A DNA stretch of 64,000 nt. Source: an uncultured bacterium. GTDB lineage: Bacteria; Bacillota; Clostridia; Lachnospirales; Lachnospiraceae. The DNA is taken from the NCBI GenBank assembly GCA_905214955.1, contig CAJMON010000006.1, positions 1 to 64,000 of the forward strand, in the 5' to 3' direction. Below, in pieces: positions 1-9,014 of the stretch. Position numbers and translations under genes: made by a program. The number at the start of each line of letters is the position of its first letter. The stretch's first letter is position 1. The notes below the pieces were generated by a model. The model was not told where the DNA came from. It did not search any database and saw only the letters and a program-made list of their open reading frames with translations.

Positions 1-1
1 A

Positions 2-751
2 GTCGGCCCCCTCGCGGGGCCGTGAGTTGAAATGGAAGTCGATCATGTTCAGGATAAGCCACAAAGCGTCGGCCCCCTCGCGGGGCCGTGAGTTGAAATA
101 GGACTTAGATCACCTGATCGCAGAGAAGTGTGGTCGTCGGCCCCCTCACGGGGCCGTGAGTTGAAATGGCGTTGAGACCGTACAGTTTCAGTGGTATTTC
201 GTCGGCCCTCCTCGCGGGACCGCGAGTTGAAATATAATCGGGGTTGATACTGGGAAAAGTTGGCTGATGTCGGCTGCCATGCGAGTCGTGAGTTGAAATA
301 TATCTGCCACTTATGATATTAAGTCCGGTATTGGTCGCCAATGTGTGGGCGTGAGTTGAAATGCCTGCAGTATATCTATCGGTTGCTGTGTTCCAGGTCG
401 CCAAGCGCGCGGGGCCGAGAGTTGAAGCTTTACAGCTGTGGCGATTTCAGCAATGAATATTGTCAGCTTTCGTGTGAAACTGCGAGTTGAAATATCATCT
501 TCTCGAACTCTGTCTGATTCATCCGGGTTGCTCTCACGCGAGGGCGTGAGTGGAAATGGTGGTATGCGAGACTACTTGCTTGTGGACAAGAAGCCGGATC
601 CTTTGTAGGCTGTGAGTTGAAAGGGAAAAGAGGCAATGAGTGGTATGCTGGCGATTGTCAGCCCCATGTGGGCTGAGAGTTGAAGAAACAAAGAGGAGAT
701 TAAACAGTGCGGTATATGGTGTCAGCGCCCACGGGGGTTGTGGGTTAAAAT
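2..751 (+). CRISPR. CRISPR array, subtype I-C repeat style, leader-distal part
   Basis: Twelve repeats at roughly 65-nt intervals start near 2, 68, 136, 201, 269, 334, 397, 462, 527, 592, 657 and 721 and enclose eleven spacers of about 33-36 nt. Repeats 1 and 2 are identical 32-mers and repeat 3 differs by one base. They begin GTCGGCCCC, carry a 7-bp hairpin (CGGCCCC with GGGGCCG) and end GTGAGTTGAAAT, which is the style of subtype I-C repeats. From repeat 4 onward the sequence drifts strongly, although the 3' GAGTTGAAA handle mostly survives. Decay to the right places the leader and cas genes to the left, outside the window, and the array is probably cut by the window edge. No cas gene is visible here. 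The changing stems are treated as a finding. Confidence 0.95.
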
Positions 752-828
752 GACGAACCGGATAAGCTAGTACATCGTCCTGCAAATAACTGTACCAATA
801 ACTTACCTGAATTTCCATCTGCGACATC

Positions 829-867
829 AGAAAAACTTGACGTAGCCCGCTGCGCCTGCGTTTTTCT
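829..867. terminator. Possible terminator after the CRISPR array
   Basis: AGAAAAAC (829-836) pairs with GTTTTTCT (860-867) around a GC-rich centre, and the right arm runs into a pyrimidine-rich tract. It lies about 80 nt after the last recognisable repeat, so it could end the array transcript. The stem is A/T-rich and therefore weak, so the call is tentative. Confidence 0.4.
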
Positions 868-1106
868 TCTTTGCAGAATGAAAATTTATTCTGCGTGATT
901 GGTCCAGTTGATTTTTGTACGCTGTACTAGTCTATGATGACATAGTCAGCTTCTGCGTGGGGTCGCGAATTCCACTGCGGCTTTCCGCAAGGGCGGCGCC
1001 AGCTGGCGGCCAGCCTTGTTCACGTAAGAAATAAAAAAATCGCCAAGAATTACGAAAATGACGGGAAAATGGTTCATAAAGAAGACTTTTGAATATGTTT
1101 TTTTAC
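868..1106. other. Non-coding gap with small hairpins
   Basis: No credible gene was found between the array and the opp promoter. The stretch holds an inverted repeat GCAGAAT/ATTCTGC (873-894), a small CTATG/CATAG hairpin near 932-945, and a GC-rich segment near 970-1015 with a GCGG/CCGC hairpin and the palindrome GCCAGCTGGC. A short string CACGTAAGAAAT near 1021 recurs near 46190. It may be repeat debris; nothing more can be supported. Confidence 0.5.
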
Positions 1107-1135
1107 TTGACAGTGAAAAAATTTGGTATTACAAT
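1107..1135 (+). promoter_or_regulatory. Promoter of the opp operon
   Basis: TTGACA (1107-1112) and TACAAT (1130-1135) are separated by 17 nt, a near-perfect sigma-A promoter. The leader before oppD is about 125 nt. No operator was recognised. Confidence 0.75.
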
Positions 1136-1267
1136 GTCAACAATATAAAAAACACGAAAGATAAAGAATAAAAAGGACGCAGGGGTCTAATCGGGAGGAT
1201 AAGATTTTTGCGGCCTTTTTTTGCTAAACATATCGAAAAAGGCTTTTGAAGATAAGATGGAGGCAGT

Positions 1268-2275
1268 ATGGGAGAAGAAAAACGGGAAGTGCTTTTGGAA
1301 ATGAAAAATCTGGCCATTTCCTTTTTTAATAAATCAGGTGAGATTCAGGCAGTCCGAGAGATCAGTTATACGCTCCATAAGGGAGAAGTTCTTGGAATAG
1401 TTGGAGAGTCCGGAAGTGGAAAATCTGTATCCAGCCATGGAATTCTAAGGCTGACACCGGACAATGGAAAAGTAAAAAGCGGAGAGATTTTGTTCCACGG
1501 AAAAGATATTTTAAAAATGTCAAAGAAAGAGCTCCAGGAGCTTCGTGGGAATAAAATAGCCATGATCTTTCAGGATCCAATGACCTCGCTGGATCCGCTG
1601 TTTACCGTAGAGTATCAGCTGAATGAATCTTTGAAAAAACATACCAGTTTGGATGCGAAGGCCAGAAAGGCCCGGATGATCGAACTTCTGGAACTGGTAG
1701 GAATCAACCAGCCGGAGCGGCGGATTCACCAGTATCCTTATGAATTTTCCGGAGGAATGCGCCAGAGAGTCATGATTGCCATGGCGCTGTCCTGTGATCC
1801 GGAACTTCTGATCGCAGATGAGCCAACTACAGCACTGGATGTGACGATTCAGGCACAGATTGTGGAGCTGTTAAAAGAATTAAAAGACAAGCTGGGAATG
1901 GCCATCATCTTCATTACCCATGATCTGGGAGTCGTATCAGATATCTGTGATAAAATCATTGTCATGTATGCCGGAAAAATAGTAGAAGAAGGAAAAAGCA
2001 GGCAGATTTTTTATGAAAGATGCCATCCTTATACTGAAGGCTTACTGGCGTCGGTGCCGAAGCTGGAGAGCAGCCGCAGCGAAAAATTAAGACCCATCAA
2101 GGGTAATCCACCGGATATGAGCTGTGTCAAGCCTGGATGTGCGTTTGCACCAAGATGCAGCTGTGCCATGAAAATCTGCGTAAAAGAGGAGCCGCCGTTG
2201 TGTGAACTGGATGAGACACACAAAGCAGCCTGCTGGCAGATTGTGAAAAAGGAGCTGGCAAATACGGGAAGATAG
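1268..2275 (+). CDS. oppD: Oligopeptide ABC transporter ATP-binding protein OppD
   Basis: This 335-residue protein is a cytoplasmic ATPase of an Opp/Dpp-type peptide importer. Walker A (GESGSGKS, near residue 50), the ABC signature (FSGGMRQR) and Walker B ([12 protein letters not shown]) are all visible. The C-terminal extension typical of OppD/DppD has clustered cysteines ([12 protein letters not shown]). A GGAGG site lies just upstream of the ATG. It is the first gene after the promoter at 1107 and starts an oppD-oppF-oppB-oppC-oppA series. The linked epimerase and NlpC/P60 peptidase suggest that murein-derived peptides are the cargo, but this is inferred from context; the ATPase itself does not show substrate. 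Confidence 0.93.
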   Translation: MGEEKREVLLEMKNLAISFFNKSGEIQAVREISYTLHKGEVLGIVGESGSGKSVSSHGILRLTPDNGKVKSGEILFHGKDILKMSKKELQELRGNKIAMIFQDPMTSLDPLFTVEYQLNESLKKHTSLDAKARKARMIELLELVGINQPERRIHQYPYEFSGGMRQRVMIAMALSCDPELLIADEPTTALDVTIQAQIVELLKELKDKLGMAIIFITHDLGVVSDICDKIIVMYAGKIVEEGKSRQIFYERCHPYTEGLLASVPKLESSRSEKLRPIKGNPPDMSCVKPGCAFAPRCSCAMKICVKEEPPLCELDETHKAACWQIVKKELANTGR

Positions 2276-2288
2276 GACGAAAAAAGGC

Positions 2289-3269
2289 ATGGAGAAAAAG
2301 AACATAGAAAGCGGAGAAATCCTGCTGGAAGTAAAAAATTTAAAAAAATATTATCCGGTCCGGACAGGATTTATCAAAAAGACAGATTTAAAAGCAGTGG
2401 ATGACGTAAGCTTTTACATTCGAAAAGGGGAAACGCTTGGAATCGTAGGAGAGAGCGGATGCGGCAAAACCACCCTGGGAAGAACGGTGCTGCGTCTGGA
2501 AGAACCCACTGCAGGGGATATTCTCTACGAAGGGAAATCCATTATTGGAAAGAACATGAAAGAATACCGGAAAAAGATGCAGATTGTTTTTCAGGATCCT
2601 TATGCCTCTTTGGATCCCAGAAAAACAGTATCGGATATTATCGGAGAAGCCATGGATCTGCAGAATTTGTGCAAAAGCAAGACTGAGCGGAGAGAGAAAA
2701 TCCTGGAACTGATGCAGCTGGTAGGATTAAATGCTCAGTTTTATAATCGGTTTCCCCACGAATTTTCCGGTGGACAGCGTCAGAGGATCGGCATTGCCAG
2801 AGCGCTGGCAGTAGATCCGGGATTTATCATCTGTGATGAGCCGGTATCGGCTCTGGATGTGTCCATTCAGGCACAGATTATCAACATGTTGGAAGATCTG
2901 CAGGAGACCAAACAGCTGACCTATCTGTTTATCGCCCATGATCTGGCTGTGGTCAAACATATCAGCAATCGGATCGGAGTCATGTATCTGGGCCATCTGG
3001 TAGAGCTGGCAGACAGTGAAGAGCTTTACCGCCATCCACTGCATCCTTATACAGAGATGCTGATGTCAGCTATTCCCATTGCAGATCCAGATCTTTCCGC
3101 AGCAAGAAAAAGAATCAAACTGGAAGGAGAGGTTCCCAGTCCTTTGAATCCGCCTTCTGGATGTCCATTCAGAACCAGGTGTCCAAAAGCAACGGAAACC
3201 TGTGCTATGGCGATGCCTCCCTTAAAAGAGACAGCGCCAGGACATTTTGCAGCATGTCATCATGCGTAG
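2289..3269 (+). CDS. oppF: Oligopeptide ABC transporter ATP-binding protein OppF
   Basis: This is the second ATPase of the peptide importer, 326 residues, starting 13 nt after oppD. It has Walker A (GESGCGKT), the signature FSGGQRQRIGIARAL and Walker B (FIICDEPVSALD), followed by the OppF/DppF C-terminal domain with a conserved cysteine cluster (GCPFRTRCPKATETC). OppD and OppF normally form a heterodimer that powers the two permeases. Length and motif order are normal for the family, and nothing suggests damage. Confidence 0.93.
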   Translation: MEKKNIESGEILLEVKNLKKYYPVRTGFIKKTDLKAVDDVSFYIRKGETLGIVGESGCGKTTLGRTVLRLEEPTAGDILYEGKSIIGKNMKEYRKKMQIVFQDPYASLDPRKTVSDIIGEAMDLQNLCKSKTERREKILELMQLVGLNAQFYNRFPHEFSGGQRQRIGIARALAVDPGFIICDEPVSALDVSIQAQIINMLEDLQETKQLTYLFIAHDLAVVKHISNRIGVMYLGHLVELADSEELYRHPLHPYTEMLMSAIPIADPDLSAARKRIKLEGEVPSPLNPPSGCPFRTRCPKATETCAMAMPPLKETAPGHFAACHHA

Positions 3270-3316
3270 GCAGCGGATGAAAAAACGCCGAACAGCGTAT
3301 AAAAAGGAGAAATAAA

Positions 3317-4237
3317 ATGGAAACTTCGAGATATATCATAAAGAGAATCCTGCTGGCAGCCGTGAGCCTGTTTGCAATTATTACCATAACGTATTTCCTG
3401 ATGAATCTGATGCCGGGAGATCCGTTTATGTCAGAAAAAGCTTCCGAAGAAAATAGAGCCATCCTGATCGCCAAATATGGACTGGATCAGCCAGTTTATG
3501 TACAGTATGGAAAGTACCTGCAGAATCTGCTGCATGGAGATATGGGTACCAGCTACGTTCTTCAGAAAGGACGTGCAGTGCGGGATATTATTTTTGAATC
3601 CTTTACTGTGTCTATGGGGCTTGGAATCCGGGCACTGATCCTGGCAGTGATCTGTGGAATCGTTCTTGGATGTATTGCAGGACTGTGCAAAGACAAGCTG
3701 CCGGATGCCATTATCCGGGTAGTTTCCTCGGTTGGCATCTCCATGCCGGGCTATGTTATCGCTTCCGGGCTGATGATTTTACTGGCAGTCAATTTAAAGA
3801 TTTTTCCGGTGAATTACAATAAGCCGGGAGGATGGGTGATGCCTATGATTACCCTGGCCGTGTATCCAACATCCTATCTGACCAGACTTACCAGAGCCAG
3901 TATCCTGGAAGTAATGAACCAGGATTATTTAAGAACAGAACGGGCAAAAGGAATGTCTGAATTTGTGGTAGTATTTATCCACGCACTGAAAAATTCCCTG
4001 ATTCCGGTGATCACCTATTTGGGACCGCTGACTGCATCCATTCTTACCGGTGGATTTGTGGCAGAAAGCGTATTCAGTGTACCGGGGCTTGGACGATATT
4101 TTGTAAGTTCCATCAGCAGCCGGGACTATACCATGATCATGGGTGTGACGATTTTTTACTCTGCCCTGATTGTTATTATGAACCTGATCTGCGATATTCT
4201 ATATAAGATCGTAGACCCGAGAATACAGTTGGACTAA
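3317..4237 (+). CDS. oppB: Oligopeptide ABC transporter permease OppB
   Basis: A 306-residue integral membrane protein of the BPD_transp_1 permease family. The N-terminus (YIIKRILLAAVSLFAIITI) is the usual OppB/DppB first helix, followed by a motif-rich periplasmic-side loop (MPGDPF, YGLDQPV) characteristic of OppB. A coupling-helix region with RAKGMSE follows near residue 215. An AAGGAG site lies 9 nt before the ATG. It is translated between the ATPase genes and oppC, which is consistent with a heterodimeric permease. Confidence 0.93.
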   Translation: METSRYIIKRILLAAVSLFAIITITYFLMNLMPGDPFMSEKASEENRAILIAKYGLDQPVYVQYGKYLQNLLHGDMGTSYVLQKGRAVRDIIFESFTVSMGLGIRALILAVICGIVLGCIAGLCKDKLPDAIIRVVSSVGISMPGYVIASGLMILLAVNLKIFPVNYNKPGGWVMPMITLAVYPTSYLTRLTRASILEVMNQDYLRTERAKGMSEFVVVFIHALKNSLIPVITYLGPLTASILTGGFVAESVFSVPGLGRYFVSSISSRDYTMIMGVTIFYSALIVIMNLICDILYKIVDPRIQLD

Positions 4238-4251
4238 AGGAAGAAGCTGCC

Positions 4252-5250
4252 ATGAAAAATATTTTAACTCTTCAAAACAAGATTTCACCGGATGATTTTA
4301 CACCATTAGACGAAACATATTTTCAGAAAGAAAATATGGATACAGAAGAGATTGGTTACTGGAAGGCCAGCTGGATCCGTCTGAAATCCAACAAAATTGC
4401 AATGACAGCCCTGGTGCTCATTGTGCTGATGATGATTTTTGCATTTATCGGTCCCCTTTTGTCGCCGTACTCTTATGATCAGCAGGTGCGGGGAGATGAA
4501 GCATTGTGGCCCTGCCTGGCTCATCCTTTTGGAACCGACCGGCTGGGGCGTGACATCTTAGTGCGCTGCATGATCGGAACACGGATTTCCATGATCGTTG
4601 GTCTGGTATCTGCAGTGATCGTTATGATCGTAGGAAGCATTTACGGAGCCATCTCCGGACTGATCGGCGGAAAAGTTGATATTGTGATGATGCGTGTGGT
4701 AGATATCATTTATTCTGTACCGGAAATTCTGCTGATTGTTGTCATCAAAATGGTCATCAGTGAACCGCTTCAGAATCTGATTGACAATGTGCCTATGTTT
4801 CACGGGCTGCAGAAGATTGGTTCCGGTCTGATTGCCATTTTCATTGTATATGGATGTCTGTACTGGGTAGGAATGGCTAGAATTGTCCGTGGCCAGATCC
4901 TCCAGCTGAAAACACTGGATTTTGTTACTGCGGCAAAGGCCCTTGGATGTGGAAAAGCAGCCATGATCCGGGAACATCTTCTTCCAAACTGCATCGGTCA
5001 GCTGATCGCTACCGTGATGCTGCAGATTCCTTCCGCGATCTTTACAGAAGCATTCTTAAGTTATCTGGGAATCGGAGTCTCTGCTCCCATGGCAAGCCTT
5101 GGTTCCCTGACATCAGAAGCATTAAACGGAATTACGACCTATCCTTACCGTGTCATTTTCCCAGCAGTGCTGATCAGCCTGATCATCTTATCTTTCAACC
5201 TGTTTGGTGATGGATTAAGAGACGCATTGGACCCGAAAATGAAGAAATAA
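4252..5250 (+). CDS. oppC: Oligopeptide ABC transporter permease OppC
   Basis: A 332-residue membrane permease that pairs with OppB. It has a longer cytoplasmic N-terminus of roughly 45 residues before the first membrane helix, as OppC/DppC proteins do. The hallmark HPFGTDRLGRDIL and the coupling segment TAAKALGCGKAAMIREHLLPN are present. The gene begins 14 nt after oppB. The C-terminal GDGLRDALDPKMKK is the standard end of OppC-type permeases. Confidence 0.93.
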   Translation: MKNILTLQNKISPDDFTPLDETYFQKENMDTEEIGYWKASWIRLKSNKIAMTALVLIVLMMIFAFIGPLLSPYSYDQQVRGDEALWPCLAHPFGTDRLGRDILVRCMIGTRISMIVGLVSAVIVMIVGSIYGAISGLIGGKVDIVMMRVVDIIYSVPEILLIVVIKMVISEPLQNLIDNVPMFHGLQKIGSGLIAIFIVYGCLYWVGMARIVRGQILQLKTLDFVTAAKALGCGKAAMIREHLLPNCIGQLIATVMLQIPSAIFTEAFLSYLGIGVSAPMASLGSLTSEALNGITTYPYRVIFPAVLISLIILSFNLFGDGLRDALDPKMKK

Positions 5251-5318
5251 ACCCTAACAAGATAGATGCCCGCCTGCGGAGTCTATAGACAAAAAATGTA
5301 TCATAAGGAGGAAATATT

Positions 5319-6884
5319 ATGAGAAAGCTGAACAAAATTGTTTCTGTAGCTGCGGCCCTGGCTCTGGCTGGTGCCACACTGTCCATGAGTGCCTGCGCAG
5401 AAGATGCAGAGAAACTGGAAATTGCCGTTACCGGTGGCGGAGAAGATTCCATGCAGTTAAATACAGCTACCAGTGGATACTTAAACGGACTTTCCGCACT
5501 GCGCCACCTGTATGAAGGACTGTACAAACTGGATGCAGAGGGAAATGTAGTGCTTGGACAGGCAGCATCCGTGGAGGAGAGCGATGACAAGCTTACCTGG
5601 ACCTTTACCTTACGAGATGATATTACATGGTCTGACGGTCAGGCAGTGACTGCTGCAGATTTTGTGTTTGGATTTGACAACCTGGCAGCCCAGGGCGGAG
5701 ATTATTCCACAATGCTTTCAGATGTGGCAGAAAGCTGGGAAGCACCGGATGATAAGACCGTTGTGATCAAACTGAAACAGCCCTGCAGCTATCTGCCCTC
5801 TATCCTGGCTTTCCCGTCTACCTATCCTGCAAGACAGGATTATGTAGAAGAGTACGGAGATGCGTATGCCACTGATCCAGACAAGGCAGTTTACAACGGA
5901 CCGTATGAGATGGAAAGCTGGGCACATGAATCCGAAGTTGTGATGAAACTTCGAGATGATTATTATGATGCAGCCAACATTCAGGTGGGCACCATCAACT
6001 GGGAACTGATCACAGAGGAAAGTTCTGCACTGGCATCCTTTGAAAGTGGCGAGTATGTGTATTCCGATATGTGTCCGGATGAGGAGAAACCGAGAATGGA
6101 AGGAAACGGACTGGTTTACACAGATGGAAACAACAACTACTGTGTAATGTTTAACCTCGGAGACAAGGGAAATGAAGTGCTCAAAGACGAAAAGGTACGA
6201 AAAGCCCTTTCTCTTGCAATTGACAGAGACCGTATCATCAACATCCGTGGACTGAATGATGAGGAAGGCGTGACATTAATCTGTCGCGGCTATACCAATG
6301 AAGAAGGTACCGATTTCGTAGATTATTGCGATCCATGGGAGGATCTCTCCGCTTATGACGCAAACTGTGAAGAAGCAAAACAGCTCCTTGCAGAGGCTGG
6401 CTATGAAAATGGAGCAGGTTTCCCGGCGTTAACCTACATTGTTAACAACGACAGCCGGAAAGAGATTGCAGAAGCCATTGTCAACGACTGGAAAGAAGTG
6501 CTTGGTATTGATTCTATTACCGTAGAAAAAGTAGAAAACTTCTCAGCAGCCAGAAGATCAGGAGATTATGACCTGGCTTATTATGGATGGTTTATGGATT
6601 ATAAGGATCTGTCCAATATGTACGGAACATTTGTTGACACAGCAGAGGCAAACTCCTTCTATCAGAGCGATGCCTACGATGCAGCTTACGCAAAAGCGAT
6701 CAGCGCAGACAACGAGGCAGATCAGTGGGAAGCATACAAAGAGTGTGACAGCATTCTGTCAGAAGATCTTCCGGTATCTGTGATCCTTCATTCTATGAGC
6801 ACCTATCTGTTTGATGACATAGATTATGAAGGACTGGTATATTCCTGCGGAAACTTTGTATTTACTTACCTGAAAGCACTGTAA
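5319..6884 (+). CDS. oppA: Oligopeptide-binding lipoprotein OppA
   Basis: The solute-binding protein (SBP family 5) of the importer, 521 residues. The signal peptide ends in a lipobox-like LSMSAC, so the mature protein should be a lipoprotein anchored by Cys26 outside the cytoplasmic membrane. The interior shows the family pattern, including LRDDITWSDGQAVTAADFVF. It is the last transporter gene and is followed by a good terminator-like hairpin at 6903, so it may be expressed more strongly than the downstream enzymes. Whether it prefers murein tripeptides or general peptides cannot be read from the sequence. Confidence 0.92.
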   Translation: MRKLNKIVSVAAALALAGATLSMSACAEDAEKLEIAVTGGGEDSMQLNTATSGYLNGLSALRHLYEGLYKLDAEGNVVLGQAASVEESDDKLTWTFTLRDDITWSDGQAVTAADFVFGFDNLAAQGGDYSTMLSDVAESWEAPDDKTVVIKLKQPCSYLPSILAFPSTYPARQDYVEEYGDAYATDPDKAVYNGPYEMESWAHESEVVMKLRDDYYDAANIQVGTINWELITEESSALASFESGEYVYSDMCPDEEKPRMEGNGLVYTDGNNNYCVMFNLGDKGNEVLKDEKVRKALSLAIDRDRIINIRGLNDEEGVTLICRGYTNEEGTDFVDYCDPWEDLSAYDANCEEAKQLLAEAGYENGAGFPALTYIVNNDSRKEIAEAIVNDWKEVLGIDSITVEKVENFSAARRSGDYDLAYYGWFMDYKDLSNMYGTFVDTAEANSFYQSDAYDAAYAKAISADNEADQWEAYKECDSILSEDLPVSVILHSMSTYLFDDIDYEGLVYSCGNFVFTYLKAL

Positions 6885-6902
6885 AGAAAAAAAGGAATTT
6901 TC

Positions 6903-6933
6903 AAAGGCTGCACATGCTTGATGCAGCCTTTTT
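6903..6933 (+). terminator. Intrinsic terminator between oppA and the epimerase gene
   Basis: AAAGGCTGCA (6903-6912) pairs perfectly with TGCAGCCTTT (6922-6931) and is followed by more T. The next gene starts only 24 nt later on the same strand with no obvious promoter between, so the hairpin probably reduces rather than abolishes downstream expression. Confidence 0.75.
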
Positions 6934-6956
6934 CCCGTTGCTAAGGAGAGAAAAAG

Positions 6957-8069
6957 ATGAAATTAAAAGAACTTGCAGTGGGCTATATTGAAATCCCGCT
7001 GGTGACGCCATTTAAGACAGCACTGAGAACCGTGAACAGTGTTAACGACCTGATTGTAAAAGTGACGGCAGAAGATGGAACGGAAGGATATGGAGAAGCG
7101 CCGCCTACGGCAGTGATTACCGGAGATACGAAAGAATCCATTGAAGCGGCCATCCGGTACTACATTGCCCCGGCCATCCTTGGCATGGATCTGGAAGATC
7201 TGCCTGGAATCATGACAAAAATGGAAAAGAGCCTGGCAAAAAATACGTCTGCAAAGGCAGCTGTGGATATTGCCCTCTATGATCTGTATGCAAAGCTGCA
7301 GAACAAACCCCTGTTCCGTCTCCTTGGAGAGCAGGATGCAAAGCCGGTGAAGACAGAGCTGGAAACGGATCTGACCATCAGCGTCAACGAGACAGAAGAA
7401 ATGGTAAAAGACAGCTTAGAAGCAGTCAAACAGGGCTTCCGGATTCTGAAAGTTAAGGTAGGAAAAGGCGGAGAAAAGGATGTGGAGCGTATCCGGGAGA
7501 TCCGCCGGGCTGTTGGAAAAGAAGTTGTTATCCGGGTGGATGCAAATCAGGGATGGACAAGGGAAGAGGCAGTTTCCACCATCACAGCCATGGAAGATGC
7601 AGGCCTTGGCATTGAGCTGGTGGAACAGCCGGTTTCCTATCACGATTTTAAGGGAATGCAGTATGTTACTGCCCATGTGCAGACACCGGTGCTGGCAGAT
7701 GAAAGCGTTTTTTCCTATGAAGATGCCGTGCGTCTTATGGAAGAGCATGGAGCAGATCTGATCAATATCAAACTGATGAAGACCGGCGGCATTCATGAAG
7801 CTATGCGGATCTGCGATGCAGCAGACAAATACGGTGTGAAGTGTATGATTGGCTGTATGCTGGAAAGCAAAGTGTCCGTGAGTGCAGGTGTGCATCTGGC
7901 AGCAGCAAGATCCTGTGTGTCTATGGCAGACCTGGACGGCCCTTCTCTTTGCAGAATTGATCCGTATGAAGGAGGTCCGGTCTATGAGGGACCGAAGATT
8001 TTCCTTGGAGAAGAGCCAGGCATCGGCATCCGGAAGGTTCCGGTGAGCTTTGAGATAGTCAAAAAGTAG
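6957..8069 (+). CDS. ykfB: Dipeptide epimerase (L-Ala-D/L-Glu epimerase type)
   Basis: This is a 370-residue enolase-superfamily enzyme of the muconate-lactonizing subgroup. The KxK catalytic motif (LKVKVG), metal ligands in RVDANQGW, LVEQP and LADESVF, and the opposite-face lysine in INIKLMKTGG are all present. In this family such enzymes epimerise L-Ala-D-Glu from peptidoglycan to L-Ala-L-Glu, which ordinary peptidases can split. Location directly after an oppDFBCA system and before an NlpC/P60 peptidase matches the Bacillus ykf arrangement. Dipeptide epimerases vary in specificity, so the exact dipeptide is inferred from context. Confidence 0.85.
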   Translation: MKLKELAVGYIEIPLVTPFKTALRTVNSVNDLIVKVTAEDGTEGYGEAPPTAVITGDTKESIEAAIRYYIAPAILGMDLEDLPGIMTKMEKSLAKNTSAKAAVDIALYDLYAKLQNKPLFRLLGEQDAKPVKTELETDLTISVNETEEMVKDSLEAVKQGFRILKVKVGKGGEKDVERIREIRRAVGKEVVIRVDANQGWTREEAVSTITAMEDAGLGIELVEQPVSYHDFKGMQYVTAHVQTPVLADESVFSYEDAVRLMEEHGADLINIKLMKTGGIHEAMRICDAADKYGVKCMIGCMLESKVSVSAGVHLAAARSCVSMADLDGPSLCRIDPYEGGPVYEGPKIFLGEEPGIGIRKVPVSFEIVKK

Positions 8070-8093
8070 AATGAAAAAGGCAGGAAACGAAAA

Positions 8094-9014
8094 ATGGAAA
8101 AAGATTTGGCAGTGGTGACGGCCGAACATACTTTTTTAAGACAGGATGCAGGAACAGACCTTGGAGAAAATGAAAGTGGAATCGAGGACGAAATTTTTTC
8201 CGGATGGGCCGTAAGGATTTTGGAAGAGCCGGAAAACAGAGCCTATGTAAAAGTAGAAACCCATTATGGATACCAGGGCTATCTGAACAAGTCGGAATTT
8301 CGGAAAATTTCCAGGACAGAGCTGGAAGAGCGGCAGGAAAAAACAAAATTTTTCCGAATTGGAATTCCAGAAGCAGATCTTCTTGCACTGCCAAAAGTCC
8401 AGGGACTTCCAAGAGAGCTGTTGTTAAAAAACAGCCTTGTGGAGCTTTTGCAGGAAGAAGTGGAAACAGGATGGAGCCTGGTAAGAAGTGCGTCTGGAAA
8501 AGAAGGATATATCCACACTCAAAACCTGAAAAGACGGGAAGAGGATGATGCCTATCTGCTGGGAACAGAGGACAAAACATCTGGGTATTTCTGCCAGAAG
8601 GCAGCAAAAAAGCTGCAGGAAAAAACAGAAGAGGAAATTCGGGAAGGATTGGCAGAAAGTGCAAAGCGTTTTCTTGGTACCCAGTACCGCTGGGGCGGAA
8701 AATCTTCTCAGGGCATTGACTGTTCCGGCCTGGCATTTATGAGTTTCCTTGACAACGGATTGCTCATCTGGCGGGATGCAGGCATTGTGGAAGGGTATCC
8801 CATAAAAAGCATTTCATCGGAAGCGTTAAAAAAAGGAGACCTGATTTTCTTCCCGGGACATGTGGCCATGTATCTTGGAGAAGGGCGTTATATCCACTCT
8901 ACAGGATTTTATAAAACCCCTTATGTGACCATCAACAGCCTGAACGAGGAAGATGAGGATTACCGGGAAGACCTGGCACAGAAGATCACAGGATATGGGA
9001 GTGTATTTGCATGA
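8094..9014 (+). CDS. ykfC: NlpC/P60 gamma-D-glutamyl-peptide hydrolase, YkfC-like
   Basis: A 306-residue protein with two SH3-like segments in the first half and a C-terminal NlpC/P60 domain. The catalytic Cys is in GIDCSGLAF (Cys210), with His256 in GHVAMYLG and a second His in RYIHSTG. There is no signal peptide, so it should act in the cytosol on imported peptides, as YkfC does on L-Ala-gamma-D-Glu-diaminopimelate. The neighbours are the epimerase upstream and a transglutaminase-fold gene overlapping by 4 nt. The family is also used for extracellular wall lysis, but the missing signal peptide argues against that here. Confidence 0.87.
   Translation: MEKDLAVVTAEHTFLRQDAGTDLGENESGIEDEIFSGWAVRILEEPENRAYVKVETHYGYQGYLNKSEFRKISRTELEERQEKTKFFRIGIPEADLLALPKVQGLPRELLLKNSLVELLQEEVETGWSLVRSASGKEGYIHTQNLKRREEDDAYLLGTEDKTSGYFCQKAAKKLQEKTEEEIREGLAESAKRFLGTQYRWGGKSSQGIDCSGLAFMSFLDNGLLIWRDAGIVEGYPIKSISSEALKKGDLIFFPGHVAMYLGEGRYIHSTGFYKTPYVTINSLNEEDEDYREDLAQKITGYGSVFA

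Noticed and set aside
105..827. Minus-strand open frames across the CRISPR array
   Set aside because: They follow the repeat period, encode low-complexity repeated peptides and lack ribosome sites; they are by-products of the repeats.
1..1267. cas genes next to the array
   Set aside because: No coding sequence resembling Cas proteins is present; array polarity places them left of the window.
7416..8129. Long minus-strand open frame opposite the epimerase gene
   Set aside because: It lies fully antisense to a gene with intact enolase-superfamily motifs and encodes no recognisable domain.
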